From the NCBI RefSeq assembly GCF_002934065.1, contig NZ_CP018049.1:432501-496500 (forward strand): 64,000 bases of DNA, in the 5' to 3' direction. Under the pieces are notes generated by a model. It had not been told where the DNA came from. It ran no database searches and saw nothing but the letters and a program-made list of their open reading frames with translations. A program made the translations under genes and the position numbers. The DNA is from Pseudomonas orientalis. GTDB lineage: Bacteria; Pseudomonadota; Gammaproteobacteria; Pseudomonadales; Pseudomonadaceae. Below, in pieces: positions 17,893 to 26,459 of the stretch; position 1 is the first letter of the stretch, and every line of letters starts with the position of its first letter.

Positions 17893-17929
17893 AAAAAAGC
17901 CCCGGCTCTCGCGAGTCGGGGCTTTTTTG
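17893..17929 (+). terminator. Rho-independent terminator after malic enzyme
   Basis: A stem AAAAGCCCCGGCTC/GAGTCGGGGCTTTT with loop TCGC and a T6 tract, 20 bp after the stop codon. The leading A run makes it potentially bidirectional. Confidence 0.88.
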
Positions 17930-17964
17930 TGTCTGGCGTTTAAATTGAGCCTTGTGGCGCTCTA

Positions 17965-17995
17965 AATGTGGGAGGGGGCTTGCCCCCGATGGCGG
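17965..17995. repeat. Solitary REP unit (GTGGGAGGGGGC type)
   Basis: A single left-hand REP unit with no inverted partner within the usual distance of about 100 bp. It borders the 400-bp repeat block that follows. Confidence 0.8.
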
Positions 17996-18016
17996 CCTCT
18001 GGGCCGACCAGGGTGT

Positions 18017-18340
18017 TGGATTGGGTTGAGTACATATCCGTTTCTGCGGTAACGGCTGCTATGGGTTCCGCTTTTACAGCGGCTCACTTTTGAAAAGCGC
18101 AAAAGTAAGCAAAACGCTCTTGCCCCACCACTCGGCACCTCGCCTAGGCTCGGTGTGCCCGAACGCAGGCTTGAATCCGTGGGCCGCCGCCACGCGCCAT
18201 CCATGGCGCGGGGCGGCTAACCCGGCGTCCTGCCGGGTTACCCACGGATTCAAGCCTGCGTTCGGCCAGCGTGGTTTAACGGGGCGCCTGAGATCAAGAT
18301 CAAAAGCAGATCAAGGTCAAGAGCGACTCGCTTCGCATCG
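18017..18340. repeat. Gene-free block with a nested inverted repeat
   Basis: I see no gene here. The core is a perfect 23-bp inverted repeat (18161-18183 and 18241-18263, GAACGCAGGCTTGAATCCGT...) enclosing two further hairpins, GCGCCAT/ATGGCGC (18194-18209) and ACCCGGC/GCCGGGT. The left flank contains AAAAGCGCAAAAGTAAGCAA, a motif I recognise from intergenic repeats of the P. fluorescens group. The block sits between a solitary REP unit and a truncated REPIN, so it is a repeat-on-repeat site. Confidence 0.7.
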
Positions 18341-18380
18341 TGGTTACGGTTGAGCGCTACAGAGTTGTGTAGATATCTAT

Positions 18381-18435
18381 GCCCCGATAGCGGTACATCA
18401 GTCCCTGCAGTCGGGGGCAAGCCCCCTCCCACATT
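18381..18435. repeat. Truncated REPIN (GTGGGAGGGGGC type)
   Basis: The right REP unit is complete, but the left one is cut down to GCCCCGATAGCGG. The element ends 16 bp before the mrcA stop codon. Confidence 0.8.
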
Positions 18436-18451
18436 GAAGCTGTGTTGCGCC

Positions 18452-20917
18452 TTAGAAGAGGTCGATCGGCGCGCCTTCATCCGCCGGCAGCGGGCTGCCC
18501 GGTACGGCGCCGTTGCCCAGCTCGTTGACCGACGGCGGCGTGTCTTCGCTCTTGAACAGTTCGAAGTAGGCGTTCGGCGTGCTTGGCGAGGCCGCGCGGC
18601 CACTGACCGGGTCGATGCGCAGGCTGAGGATGCCTTCAGGTTCCGGCTGGGTGTGCAGCGGCTTGTCTTTCAAGGCTGCGCCCATGTAACTCATCCAGAT
18701 CGGCAGCGCCACGGTGCCGCCGAATTCGCGACGGCCCAGGCTTTCCGGTTGGTCGTAACCGGTCCATACGGTGGTCACGTAGTCACCGTTGTAGCCGGAG
18801 AACCAGGCATCCTTGGATTCGTTGGTGGTACCGGTCTTGCCCGCGATGTCCGCACGGCCCAGCGCCAATGCACGTCGGCCGGTGCCCTTCTTGATCACGT
18901 CCTGCAGGATACTGTTGAGAATATAGGTGGTGCGGCCGTCCACGATGCGTTCAGCCACCGCCGGTGCCTGTGGCTCGCCCGGAGCTTGAGGGTTTGCGGC
19001 AGGCGTCGTACCTGGCGTCGGTTCAATGGTGATGCCGCCGTTACTCGGCGCGGCGAGACCATCGGTTGCCGCCACGCCATTGACCACATCGCCGGGTACC
19101 CGTGGCGGGTTGGCGGTGAACAGTGTGTCGCCATTGCGGCTTTCGATCTTGTCGATCAGGTACGGCGAAATCTTGTAGCCGCCGTTGGCAAAGGTGCTCC
19201 AGCCGGTGGCAATTTCCATCGGCGTGAGGGTCGCGGTGCCCAGGGCCAGGGACAGGTTCGGCGGCAGGTCAGACTTGGCGAAGCCAAAGCGGGTCATGTA
19301 GTCGATGGTCTTGCCCACGCCCATCGCCTGCAGCAGGCGGATCGACACCAGGTTGCGCGACTTGTACAGCGCCTCGCGAATGCGGATCGGGCCGAGGAAG
19401 GTGTTGGTGTCGTTCTTCGGGCGCCAGACTTTGTCCAGGTACTCATCGACGAACACAATCGGCGCATCGTTGACCAGGCTGGCGGCGGTGTAGCCGTTAT
19501 CCAGCGCGGCGCTGTAGACGAACGGCTTGAAGCTCGAGCCCGGCTGGCGCTTGGCCTGGGTGGCGCGGTTGTAGTTGCTCTGTTCGAAGGCGAAGCCGCC
19601 GACCAGGGCGCGGATCGCACCATTTTGCGGGTCCAGGGACACCAGTGCGCCCTGGGCGACCGGTACCTGGCTGAATTTCAGGCTGTCATCGGCCTGGCGT
19701 TGCACGCGGATCAAGTCACCCACCTGCGCCACGTCGGACGGCTGCTTGGGCATCGGGCCCATGCTGTTGGTATTCAGGAATGGACGTGCCCATTTCATGC
19801 TGTCCCATGGCACATGCGCTTCGCCGCTGCGGGTCAGTACCTGCACGCCATCTTTCTTGACCTGGGTGACGATGGCCGGCTCCAGGCCACTGATCGGACG
19901 TTGCTTGCCCAGTTCGGTGGTCCAGGCGCTCAGGGTCTTGCCCGGCAGGCGCGATTCAGGGCCGCGATAGCCGTGGCGCTGGTCATAGGTGATCAGGCCA
20001 TCGTGCAGCGAATGGTTGGCAATTTCCTGCAAGTTGCTCGGAACGGTGGTGGTTACACGGAAACCTTCGGTGTAGGCCTCGCTGCCATACCGGCCAACCA
20101 TTTCCGCACGGGCCATTTCGGCGATATACGGCGCATTCACTTCCGGCGTCGGCACGTGATAGCTGGCGTTCAATGGTTCGGCCACGGCACTTTCGTAAGC
20201 CGTCTGGTCGATCTTGCCGAGCTTGTACATGCGCCCCAGGATCCAGTCGCGACGCTCCTTGCTGCGCGCCGGGTTGGCCAGCGGGTTGAAGCGCGACGGT
20301 GCCTTGGGCAGGCCGGCAATCATCGCCATTTGCGCAAGGCTCGCATCCCGAATCGACTTGCCGTAGTACACCTGGGACGCCGCCTCGATACCGTAGGCAC
20401 GGTTGCCCAGGTAAATCTTGTTGACGTACAGCTCGAGGATTTCGTCCTTGGTCAACTGGCGTTCGATCTGCAGCGCCAGCAGGATCTCGGTGGCTTTGCG
20501 CGAAAAACTGCGCTCGCTGGTGAGGAAGAAGTTCTTCGCCACCTGCATGGTGATGGTGCTGCCGCCGGATTGAATGTGTCCGCTTTTTACCAATTGCGTG
20601 GCTGCACGGACCAGGCTGCTGGGGTCGACGCCGTAGTGGTTGGCGAAATTATCGTCTTCAGCCGACAGCAATGCGTTGATGAAATTGGGCGGAATGTCGG
20701 CGAAACGGATCGGTGTACGGCGCATTTCGCCGAACTCCGCGATCAGTTTTTCATCGCTGCTGTAGACCCGCAAAGGAATCTGCAACTGGATACTTCTGAG
20801 GGCCTCTACCGACGGCAAACCCGGACTAAGGTAGAGGTAGGCCCCGCTGAGTACGAGCAGCAGCCCGCAGACGATCGCGACAATGGAGTACCCGAAAAAC
20901 TTCAGCAGACGAATCAA
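18452..20917 (-). CDS. mrcA: Penicillin-binding protein 1A (bifunctional class A PBP)
   Basis: PBP1A polymerises and cross-links peptidoglycan. The 821-residue protein has an N-terminal membrane anchor (residues about 8-30), a GT51 glycosyltransferase domain (catalytic Glu87 in LLSAEDDNF, then GGSTITMQVAKNF), an inserted OB-like domain (about 320-420), and a transpeptidase domain with SxxK (PGSSFKPF), SxN (YKSRNLVS) and KTGTT motifs. A Pro/Gln-rich loop (PGTTPAANPQAPGEPQAPA) lies between the SxN and KTG motifs. It is divergent from the pilMNOPQ operon, the normal pseudomonad arrangement. Confidence 0.96.
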   Translation of the reverse strand: MIRLLKFFGYSIVAIVCGLLLVLSGAYLYLSPGLPSVEALRSIQLQIPLRVYSSDEKLIAEFGEMRRTPIRFADIPPNFINALLSAEDDNFANHYGVDPSSLVRAATQLVKSGHIQSGGSTITMQVAKNFFLTSERSFSRKATEILLALQIERQLTKDEILELYVNKIYLGNRAYGIEAASQVYYGKSIRDASLAQMAMIAGLPKAPSRFNPLANPARSKERRDWILGRMYKLGKIDQTAYESAVAEPLNASYHVPTPEVNAPYIAEMARAEMVGRYGSEAYTEGFRVTTTVPSNLQEIANHSLHDGLITYDQRHGYRGPESRLPGKTLSAWTTELGKQRPISGLEPAIVTQVKKDGVQVLTRSGEAHVPWDSMKWARPFLNTNSMGPMPKQPSDVAQVGDLIRVQRQADDSLKFSQVPVAQGALVSLDPQNGAIRALVGGFAFEQSNYNRATQAKRQPGSSFKPFVYSAALDNGYTAASLVNDAPIVFVDEYLDKVWRPKNDTNTFLGPIRIREALYKSRNLVSIRLLQAMGVGKTIDYMTRFGFAKSDLPPNLSLALGTATLTPMEIATGWSTFANGGYKISPYLIDKIESRNGDTLFTANPPRVPGDVVNGVAATDGLAAPSNGGITIEPTPGTTPAANPQAPGEPQAPAVAERIVDGRTTYILNSILQDVIKKGTGRRALALGRADIAGKTGTTNESKDAWFSGYNGDYVTTVWTGYDQPESLGRREFGGTVALPIWMSYMGAALKDKPLHTQPEPEGILSLRIDPVSGRAASPSTPNAYFELFKSEDTPPSVNELGNGAVPGSPLPADEGAPIDLF

Positions 20918-21132
20918 GGCTTTTGGATTTCCAGAGAAAAGAAAGAGTTACGCGTCGGGGCATGCATGGCGAACGATGGATCGACCCGGGCGGCAGATAA
21001 AAAGCGGGAAAAAACGCTGGGCATTAAAGCATTTTCGCCTCCGGGCGTCATTCGCACGGCTCAAACAAGTCGACCGAATGCACGGCCCGGAGGCAATCAG
21101 GCGGTAAGACAGGCAAAGCTTTAGGGAGTTTT

Positions 21133-21789
21133 ATGGGAAAGGGATTTTTCAGGCGAAAACACGCCATCGTTCTCGGCGTCGACATCAATGACCGAGGTAT
21201 CAAGCTGATCGAGCTGGGCCGTTCGGCGCAAGGTTTCAGCATTCAGGGCTACGCCGCGCAGGGGTTGCCGGCGCATGCGGTGGTCGATGGCACAGTGCTC
21301 GACCTTGAAGGGGCCGGGCGGGCGCTGCAGCAGGCATTATCGCGGCTGCACAGTCGCGCCAGGCACGCAGCCGTGGCCGTCTCGGGCCCGTCGGTGATTA
21401 CGCGGGTGATCGAAATGGACGCAGGCCTCAGCGACGAAGAGAGGGCCTGGCAGATACACATGGAGGCCGACCAGTACATTCCTTATCCTCTGGACGAAGT
21501 TGCCATCGATTTTCAGGTACGCGGCCCGTCGTCCCAGGGCGCCGGGCGGGTGCAGGTCATGTTGGCGGCTTGCCTGCGCGAACAGGTCGAGGCGCGCGAG
21601 GCGGTCCTGGGCCTGGCCGGGCTGGTGACGCGGGTGGTGGATGTCGAAGCATTTGCATTGGAGCGCGCTTGCCGTCAGGATTTTGCCAGCTTCACGCCAG
21701 GTCATCGAGTCGATGGCGCACAATGGGCCGCCGATGCCCACGGGATGGGAGTGGCTTGCGGGTTGGCCCTGAGGAGTTTCGCTGGATGA
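21133..21789 (+). CDS. pilM: PilM-like protein with internal deletion
   Basis: PilM is the cytoplasmic actin-like protein that binds the PilN N-terminus in type IV pilus assembly. Full-length PilM has about 354 residues; this one has 218. Residues 1-180 follow PilM closely (VLGVDINDRGIKLIEL; EMDAGLSDEERAWQIHMEADQYIPYPLDEVAIDFQV; VVDVEAFALERAC), but the sequence then jumps after about 25 residues to the PilM C-terminus, MGVACGLALRSF. Roughly 135 residues, including the VVDIGAT nucleotide-binding segment, are gone, with the frame preserved. It may be a functional minimal version or a decayed gene. It overlaps pilN by 4 bp. Confidence 0.85.
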   Translation: MGKGFFRRKHAIVLGVDINDRGIKLIELGRSAQGFSIQGYAAQGLPAHAVVDGTVLDLEGAGRALQQALSRLHSRARHAAVAVSGPSVITRVIEMDAGLSDEERAWQIHMEADQYIPYPLDEVAIDFQVRGPSSQGAGRVQVMLAACLREQVEAREAVLGLAGLVTRVVDVEAFALERACRQDFASFTPGHRVDGAQWAADAHGMGVACGLALRSFAG

Positions 21790-22337
21790 CACGAATCAAT
21801 CTTTTGCCTTGGCGCCAACTGCTGGCCGAGCGGCGCCGCAAGTATTTGCTGGTGCTTTTGCTGGCGTTTGCCTGCCTGGCGCTCGCGGCGGTGTGGCTGG
21901 CCGATCAAGTGATCGACCAGGCGATAGACCGGCAGGTAACCCGCAACGTGCGCCTGGACGGGAATATCGCCGAGCACGACTTACGGATCAAGACCATCGA
22001 CGACCTGCAGGAACGAAGCCAGCAATTGGCGCAGCGCATGAAGGTGATGCAGGACCTGCACGACGCTCGCTCTTCCGGCGCTCGGCTGTTCGATCAGTTG
22101 GCTCGCGCGATGCCCGATGGCGTTCACCTGCATGAGGTGGTCGCGAACGGCGATACGCTCAGCATCCGCGGCAGTGCCGACAGCAACCAGGATATTGCCC
22201 AGTTGATGCGTGGGTTGGAGGCGTCGCAAGGCGGCCATTCGGCGCGGCTCGAGCGTGTTCAGGCAGGCGGTGAGCGCGGCGCTCATCAGTTTCAGTTGAT
22301 GGTGCGCCAGGGGGAAACCATCGAGGCGCAACCATGA
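21786..22337 (+). CDS. pilN: Type IV pilus inner-membrane protein PilN
   Basis: PilN is a bitopic protein that links cytoplasmic PilM to periplasmic PilO. The 183-residue product starts MTRINLLPWR, the conserved INLLPWR motif that docks into PilM, followed by one transmembrane segment (about residues 20-40, YLLVLLLAFACLALAAVWLA), a coiled coil (about 50-90) and a ferredoxin-like periplasmic domain. Length is close to the usual one, so unlike its neighbours it appears intact. The ATG at 21786 overlaps the pilM stop; pilO overlaps its end by 4 bp. Confidence 0.92.
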   Translation: MTRINLLPWRQLLAERRRKYLLVLLLAFACLALAAVWLADQVIDQAIDRQVTRNVRLDGNIAEHDLRIKTIDDLQERSQQLAQRMKVMQDLHDARSSGARLFDQLARAMPDGVHLHEVVANGDTLSIRGSADSNQDIAQLMRGLEASQGGHSARLERVQAGGERGAHQFQLMVRQGETIEAQP

Positions 22338-23305
22338 GCCTGTCCGGGCTCGACTTTTCCGCACTCACCTACAACGCTGCAAAATGGCCCTGGTCTGGAA
22401 AGGTCCTGCTTGGCTGTGCGCTGGGCGGCCTGGTGCTGTTGATAGCGGAGGTGTCATACCTGGGCGCTTCGCGAGCGCGATTACACGGGTTGGAGGCGCG
22501 CGAGCAAGTGCTGCGCGGGCAGCTTGAACAGAGTGCCGGTGTGGCCGCAGACCTTGAGGCGCACACCGAGCGCGTCAGGGTGATGGAAGACACCGTCGCG
22601 GATCTTCAAGGGCAACTGTCCGGTGACGCTGCAGTGCCGGACTTGCTTGAAGACATCGCTCGGCTGGCGGTTGCCAAGGGCGTATGGGTCGAGGGCGTCG
22701 AGGTGATGGACGAGGCGCCGCAGCCGTTCCATGTCGAACAGCCCTTGAAGGTTGGCGTTACAGGGGGTTATCACGACCTGGCGGCGTTCGTCAGCGCCCT
22801 GGGTAGTTCGCAGCGCGTCGTCACGGTGCATGACCTGGCGTTGCGCTCGGAAGGGGCTTTGTTGCGGCTGGAGCTGCTGATCAAGGCCTATCGAGGCGTT
22901 TTCCAGGGGGGCAAGGCATCACAGGCGGGCGTCCCGGCTCCGCGCTTTGTGTACGACGCGACCTCCCTGCGCGACCCGTTTCAACTGACAGCCTTGCAAC
23001 CGGATCATTCGCCTGGGCGGCCCGCCCCTGCTCCGGATCTCACACGGCCGCGCGGGCTGCTGGAGGGCATCGCAATCGACCAGTTCGACATGGTCGGTAC
23101 GCTGTCCGGCGGCGGGCAGAGCTTTGCGTTGCTGCGTGCCGGATCAACGGTGCATCGGCTGGCGGTCGGCGACTACCTCGGGCCGGATCATGGTCAGGTC
23201 ACGGCCATCCAGGACGGCCATGTGGAACTGGTCGAGCGTTTTCCCGATGAACAGGGCCTCTGGCTGGAGCGCCCACGAACGCTGGTGTTGAACGTCAATT
23301 CATAA
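22334..23305 (+). CDS. pilO: PilO-PilP fusion protein
   Basis: One 323-residue frame covers two proteins that are separate in P. aeruginosa. Residues 1-190 are PilO-like: a short cytoplasmic N-terminus, one transmembrane segment (about 22-43), a coiled coil (45-95) and the periplasmic domain ending near LLIKAYRGVF. Residues about 203-321 match PilP: FVYDATSLRDPFQ, a Pro-rich stretch, RPRGLLEGIAIDQFDMVGTLSGGGQSFALLRAG, VGDYLGPDHGQ and ERPRTLVLNV. The lipoprotein signal normally at the PilP N-terminus is missing; the PilP domain is anchored through PilO instead. No frameshift or internal start is needed. pilQ follows after 12 bp. Confidence 0.88.
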   Translation: MSLSGLDFSALTYNAAKWPWSGKVLLGCALGGLVLLIAEVSYLGASRARLHGLEAREQVLRGQLEQSAGVAADLEAHTERVRVMEDTVADLQGQLSGDAAVPDLLEDIARLAVAKGVWVEGVEVMDEAPQPFHVEQPLKVGVTGGYHDLAAFVSALGSSQRVVTVHDLALRSEGALLRLELLIKAYRGVFQGGKASQAGVPAPRFVYDATSLRDPFQLTALQPDHSPGRPAPAPDLTRPRGLLEGIAIDQFDMVGTLSGGGQSFALLRAGSTVHRLAVGDYLGPDHGQVTAIQDGHVELVERFPDEQGLWLERPRTLVLNVNS

Positions 23306-23317
23306 CGGAATCAAACA

Positions 23318-24700
23318 ATGAAAAGGATTTTCTTGTCCTTCGGCGTGGCGCTATGGATAGCGTTCACGGTGCCGATGGCTGCTGCTGTGCCCAATCGCGT
23401 CGACCTTATCCATCTGCCGCCGCCTGAAAGCACGTCGTCGGCCGACTACACAGGCGACACACTGAACCTTAATTTCCAGAACATCGATTTGCGCGCGGCA
23501 TTGCAGCAAATCGCCGATGTCGCCGGGCTGAACCTGGTGGCCGCAGACGAGGTGCAGGGTTCGATCACCCTGCGGCTCAAGGACGTGCCCTGGGACCAGG
23601 CGCTGGACCTGGTGTTGCAAGCCAAGGGGTTGGACAAGCGGGTCAAGGCCGGCGTCTTGCTGGTGGCCCCCGCCGACGAATTGGCCGCACGCGAACTGCT
23701 GACGCTGGAGGCGCGCAAGCAGATGGCCGAACTGGCGCCGTTGCGCCGGGAGTTGCTGCAGGTCAATTACGCCAAGGCGGCGGACCTGGCCAAGCTGTTC
23801 CAGTCCATGGCCGGCTTTGAAGGCGCGACCGACGAGCGCGGCTCGGTGGCGGTGGATGATCGCACCAACAATATCATCGCCTACCAGACCGCAGAGCGGC
23901 TGCAAGAGCTGCGGCGGATCGTGGCGCAGTTGGACGTCCCGGTGCGCCAGGTGATGATCGAGGCGCGCATTGTCGAGGCCAATGTCGATTACGACAAAAG
24001 CCTGGGCGTGCGCTGGGGTGGGCGGCTCAATCGCGGCAATTGGGGCGCCGGCGGTATTTCAAAACCCCCGGCAGATGGCGCGCAGCCACCGCAGAATCCA
24101 CCCAGTTCACCCTTTGTCGATTTGGGTTCGCTGACCGGCACCTCGGGTCTGGGGCTGGCGTTTATCACCGACAACCTGCTGCTGGACCTTGAGCTGACCG
24201 CCATGGAAAAGTCCGGCAACGGCGAAATCGTCTCGCAGCCCAAGGTGGTCACCTCGGACAAGGAAACCGCGCGCATTCTCAAGGGCACCGAGATTCCCTA
24301 CCAGGAATCCACGTCCCAGGGCGCCACCTCGGTGTCGTTCAAGGAAGCTTCGCTGTCGTTGGAGGTCACGCCGCAGATCACCCCCGACGATCATGTGATC
24401 ATGGTGGTCAAAGTCACCAAGGACGAACCCGACTATTTGAACAAACTCAACGACGTGCCGCCGATCAAGAAAAACGAGGTCAATGCCAAGGTCCTGGTCA
24501 AGGATGGCGAGACCATTGTCATCGGCGGGGTTTTCTCCAATACCCAGAGCAAAGTGCTAGATAAAGTGCCATTTTTGGGCGATGTGCCGTATCTTGGCCG
24601 CCTTTTCCGGCGCGATGTGCGGTCGGAGAAAAAATCCGAGCTGCTGGTATTCCTGACTCCGCGTATCATGAATAACCAGGCGATTGCTGTGAGTCGTTGA
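23318..24700 (+). CDS. pilQ: Short PilQ-type secretin
   Basis: PilQ forms the outer-membrane secretin pore of type IV pili. This product has 460 residues against about 700 in P. aeruginosa. It has a signal peptide (1-23, ending MAAAVP), an STN/N0 domain ([26 protein letters not shown], about 48-115), an N1 domain (about 145-215) and the secretin domain to the end ([14 protein letters not shown]..., [45 protein letters not shown]). The N-terminal peptidoglycan-binding AMIN repeats are absent. The pore-forming part looks intact. It closes the reduced pilMNO(P)Q operon; aroK starts 4 bp later. Confidence 0.9.
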   Translation: MKRIFLSFGVALWIAFTVPMAAAVPNRVDLIHLPPPESTSSADYTGDTLNLNFQNIDLRAALQQIADVAGLNLVAADEVQGSITLRLKDVPWDQALDLVLQAKGLDKRVKAGVLLVAPADELAARELLTLEARKQMAELAPLRRELLQVNYAKAADLAKLFQSMAGFEGATDERGSVAVDDRTNNIIAYQTAERLQELRRIVAQLDVPVRQVMIEARIVEANVDYDKSLGVRWGGRLNRGNWGAGGISKPPADGAQPPQNPPSSPFVDLGSLTGTSGLGLAFITDNLLLDLELTAMEKSGNGEIVSQPKVVTSDKETARILKGTEIPYQESTSQGATSVSFKEASLSLEVTPQITPDDHVIMVVKVTKDEPDYLNKLNDVPPIKKNEVNAKVLVKDGETIVIGGVFSNTQSKVLDKVPFLGDVPYLGRLFRRDVRSEKKSELLVFLTPRIMNNQAIAVSR

Positions 24701-24704
24701 TTCT

Positions 24705-25223
24705 GTGCGAAATTTGATTCTTGTAGGGCCGATGGGGGCTGGAAAAAGCACCATCGGCCGTTTGCTGGCCAAAGAGCTGCGCCTGCCGTTCAAAGATTCC
24801 GATAAGGAAATTGAATTGCGCACGGGTGCCAATATCCCATGGATCTTCGATAAGGAAGGCGAACTGGGCTTTCGCGACCGCGAGCAGGCAATGATTGCCG
24901 AGCTGTGCGGCTGCGATGGCGTGGTATTGGCCACCGGCGGAGGCGCAGTGATGCGTGATGAGAATCGCCGCGCCCTGCATGCCGGTGGTCGGGTGGTGTA
25001 TCTGCATGCCTCGGTCGAGCAGCAGGTGGGCCGCACGGCTCGTGATCGCAATCGCCCATTGCTGCGCACGGCCAACCCGGAAAAAACCCTGCGGGACCTG
25101 CTTGCGCTGCGCGATCCGCTGTATCGGGAGATCGCCGATCTGGTTGTGGAAACCGATGAACGGCCGCCCCGAATGGTGGTACTCGATATTCTTGAGCGCC
25201 TGCAACGGCTGGCACCCCGTTAA
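24705..25223 (+). CDS. aroK: Shikimate kinase
   Basis: AroK phosphorylates shikimate at the 3-hydroxyl in aromatic amino acid synthesis. The 172-residue P-loop kinase has Walker [16 protein letters not shown] (residues 8-22), the shikimate-binding DSDKEIE, the GFRDRE motif, LATGGGAV, and the lid segment ARDRNRPLL. The start is GTG at 24705, four bases after the pilQ stop, so translation is probably coupled to the pil operon. aroB follows, as in most gamma-proteobacteria. Confidence 0.96.
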   Translation: MRNLILVGPMGAGKSTIGRLLAKELRLPFKDSDKEIELRTGANIPWIFDKEGELGFRDREQAMIAELCGCDGVVLATGGGAVMRDENRRALHAGGRVVYLHASVEQQVGRTARDRNRPLLRTANPEKTLRDLLALRDPLYREIADLVVETDERPPRMVVLDILERLQRLAPR

Positions 25224-25348
25224 AGCCTGGCCGCAAATGCGCTATTCTCGGCGGCGCGCCATGACCTTGCGGGGTATGGCGTAGAGCCAGCAGGCAGCGT
25301 CTGATCCAGGCGTTACCGGTCGTCACACTATCTTCAACGCGGGGACAC

Positions 25349-26449
25349 ATGCAGACACTTAAGGTCGATCTAGGCGAGCGCAGCTACCCGATCCATATTG
25401 GCGAAGGTCTGTTGGACCTGCCCGAACTGCTCGCACCGCATATTGCCGGTCGGCAGGTGGCGATCATCTCCAACGAAACGGTGGCGCCGCTGTATCTGGA
25501 GCGTCTGAGCCGCAGCCTGGCGGCGTACTCGGTGATCTCGGTAATCCTGCCCGACGGCGAAGCCCACAAGAACTGGGAAACCCTGCAGCTGATTTTCGAT
25601 GGCCTGCTGCGCGCACGGCATGACCGCCGCACCACCGTGGTCGCCCTGGGCGGCGGTGTGATCGGCGACATGGCCGGCTTCGCGGCCGCCTGCTACCAGC
25701 GTGGCGTGGACTTTATCCAGGTGCCGACCACGCTGTTGTCCCAGGTCGATTCATCGGTGGGCGGCAAGACCGGCATCAACCATCCGCTGGGCAAGAACAT
25801 GGTCGGCGCGTTCTATCAGCCGCAGGCCGTGCTGATCGACACGGCCACCCTCAACACCTTGCCACCCCGCGAGCTGTCGGCGGGCCTGGCGGAAGTGATC
25901 AAGTACGGGCTGATCTGCGACGAGCCCTTCCTGACCTGGCTGGAAGAACACATGGACGCCCTGCGCGCCCTCGACCAGGTGGCACTCACCGAGGCAATTT
26001 CCCGCTCCTGCGCAGCCAAGGCGCTGGTGGTGAATGCCGACGAACGGGAGTCCGGTGTACGGGCTACCCTGAACCTGGGCCATACCTTCGGCCATGCGAT
26101 CGAAACCCACATGGGCTATGGTGTGTGGCTGCATGGGGAAGCCGTCGCGGCTGGCACTGTGATGGCATTGGAGATGTCGCAGCGCCTGGGCTGGATCAGC
26201 GCCCAGGAGCGTGATCGCGGTATCCGTCTGTTCCAGCGCGCCGGTTTGCCGGTGATTCCGCCGTCTGAAATGACCGAGGCGGATTTCCTGGAGCACATGG
26301 CAATAGACAAGAAAGTGATCGACGGTCGCCTGCGGCTGGTGCTGTTGCGCCACATGGGCGAAGCGGTGGTGACCGACGATTATCCGAAAGAGATTTTACA
26401 GGCCACGCTGGGAGCGGATTACCGCGCCCTGGCCCAGCTTAAAGGTTAA
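25349..26449 (+). CDS. aroB: 3-dehydroquinate synthase
   Basis: AroB converts DAHP to 3-dehydroquinate, the second step of the shikimate pathway, using NAD and a divalent metal. The 366-residue protein has the NAD-binding [44 protein letters not shown] block (about residues 97-140), the metal ligands in ECG-type LAEVIKYG and in [10 protein letters not shown] and LHGEAVAAG. Length is normal. It is 125 bp downstream of aroK and 10 bp upstream of the damX-like gene, forming aroK-aroB-damX. Confidence 0.97.
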   Translation: MQTLKVDLGERSYPIHIGEGLLDLPELLAPHIAGRQVAIISNETVAPLYLERLSRSLAAYSVISVILPDGEAHKNWETLQLIFDGLLRARHDRRTTVVALGGGVIGDMAGFAAACYQRGVDFIQVPTTLLSQVDSSVGGKTGINHPLGKNMVGAFYQPQAVLIDTATLNTLPPRELSAGLAEVIKYGLICDEPFLTWLEEHMDALRALDQVALTEAISRSCAAKALVVNADERESGVRATLNLGHTFGHAIETHMGYGVWLHGEAVAAGTVMALEMSQRLGWISAQERDRGIRLFQRAGLPVIPPSEMTEADFLEHMAIDKKVIDGRLRLVLLRHMGEAVVTDDYPKEILQATLGADYRALAQLKG

Positions 26450-26459
26450 TAAGATCCCG

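Noticed and set aside
18161..18263. A tRNA or transposon end
   Set aside because: No cloverleaf or CCA-type features, no transposase frame next to it, and the inverted repeat arms are internal to a longer block.
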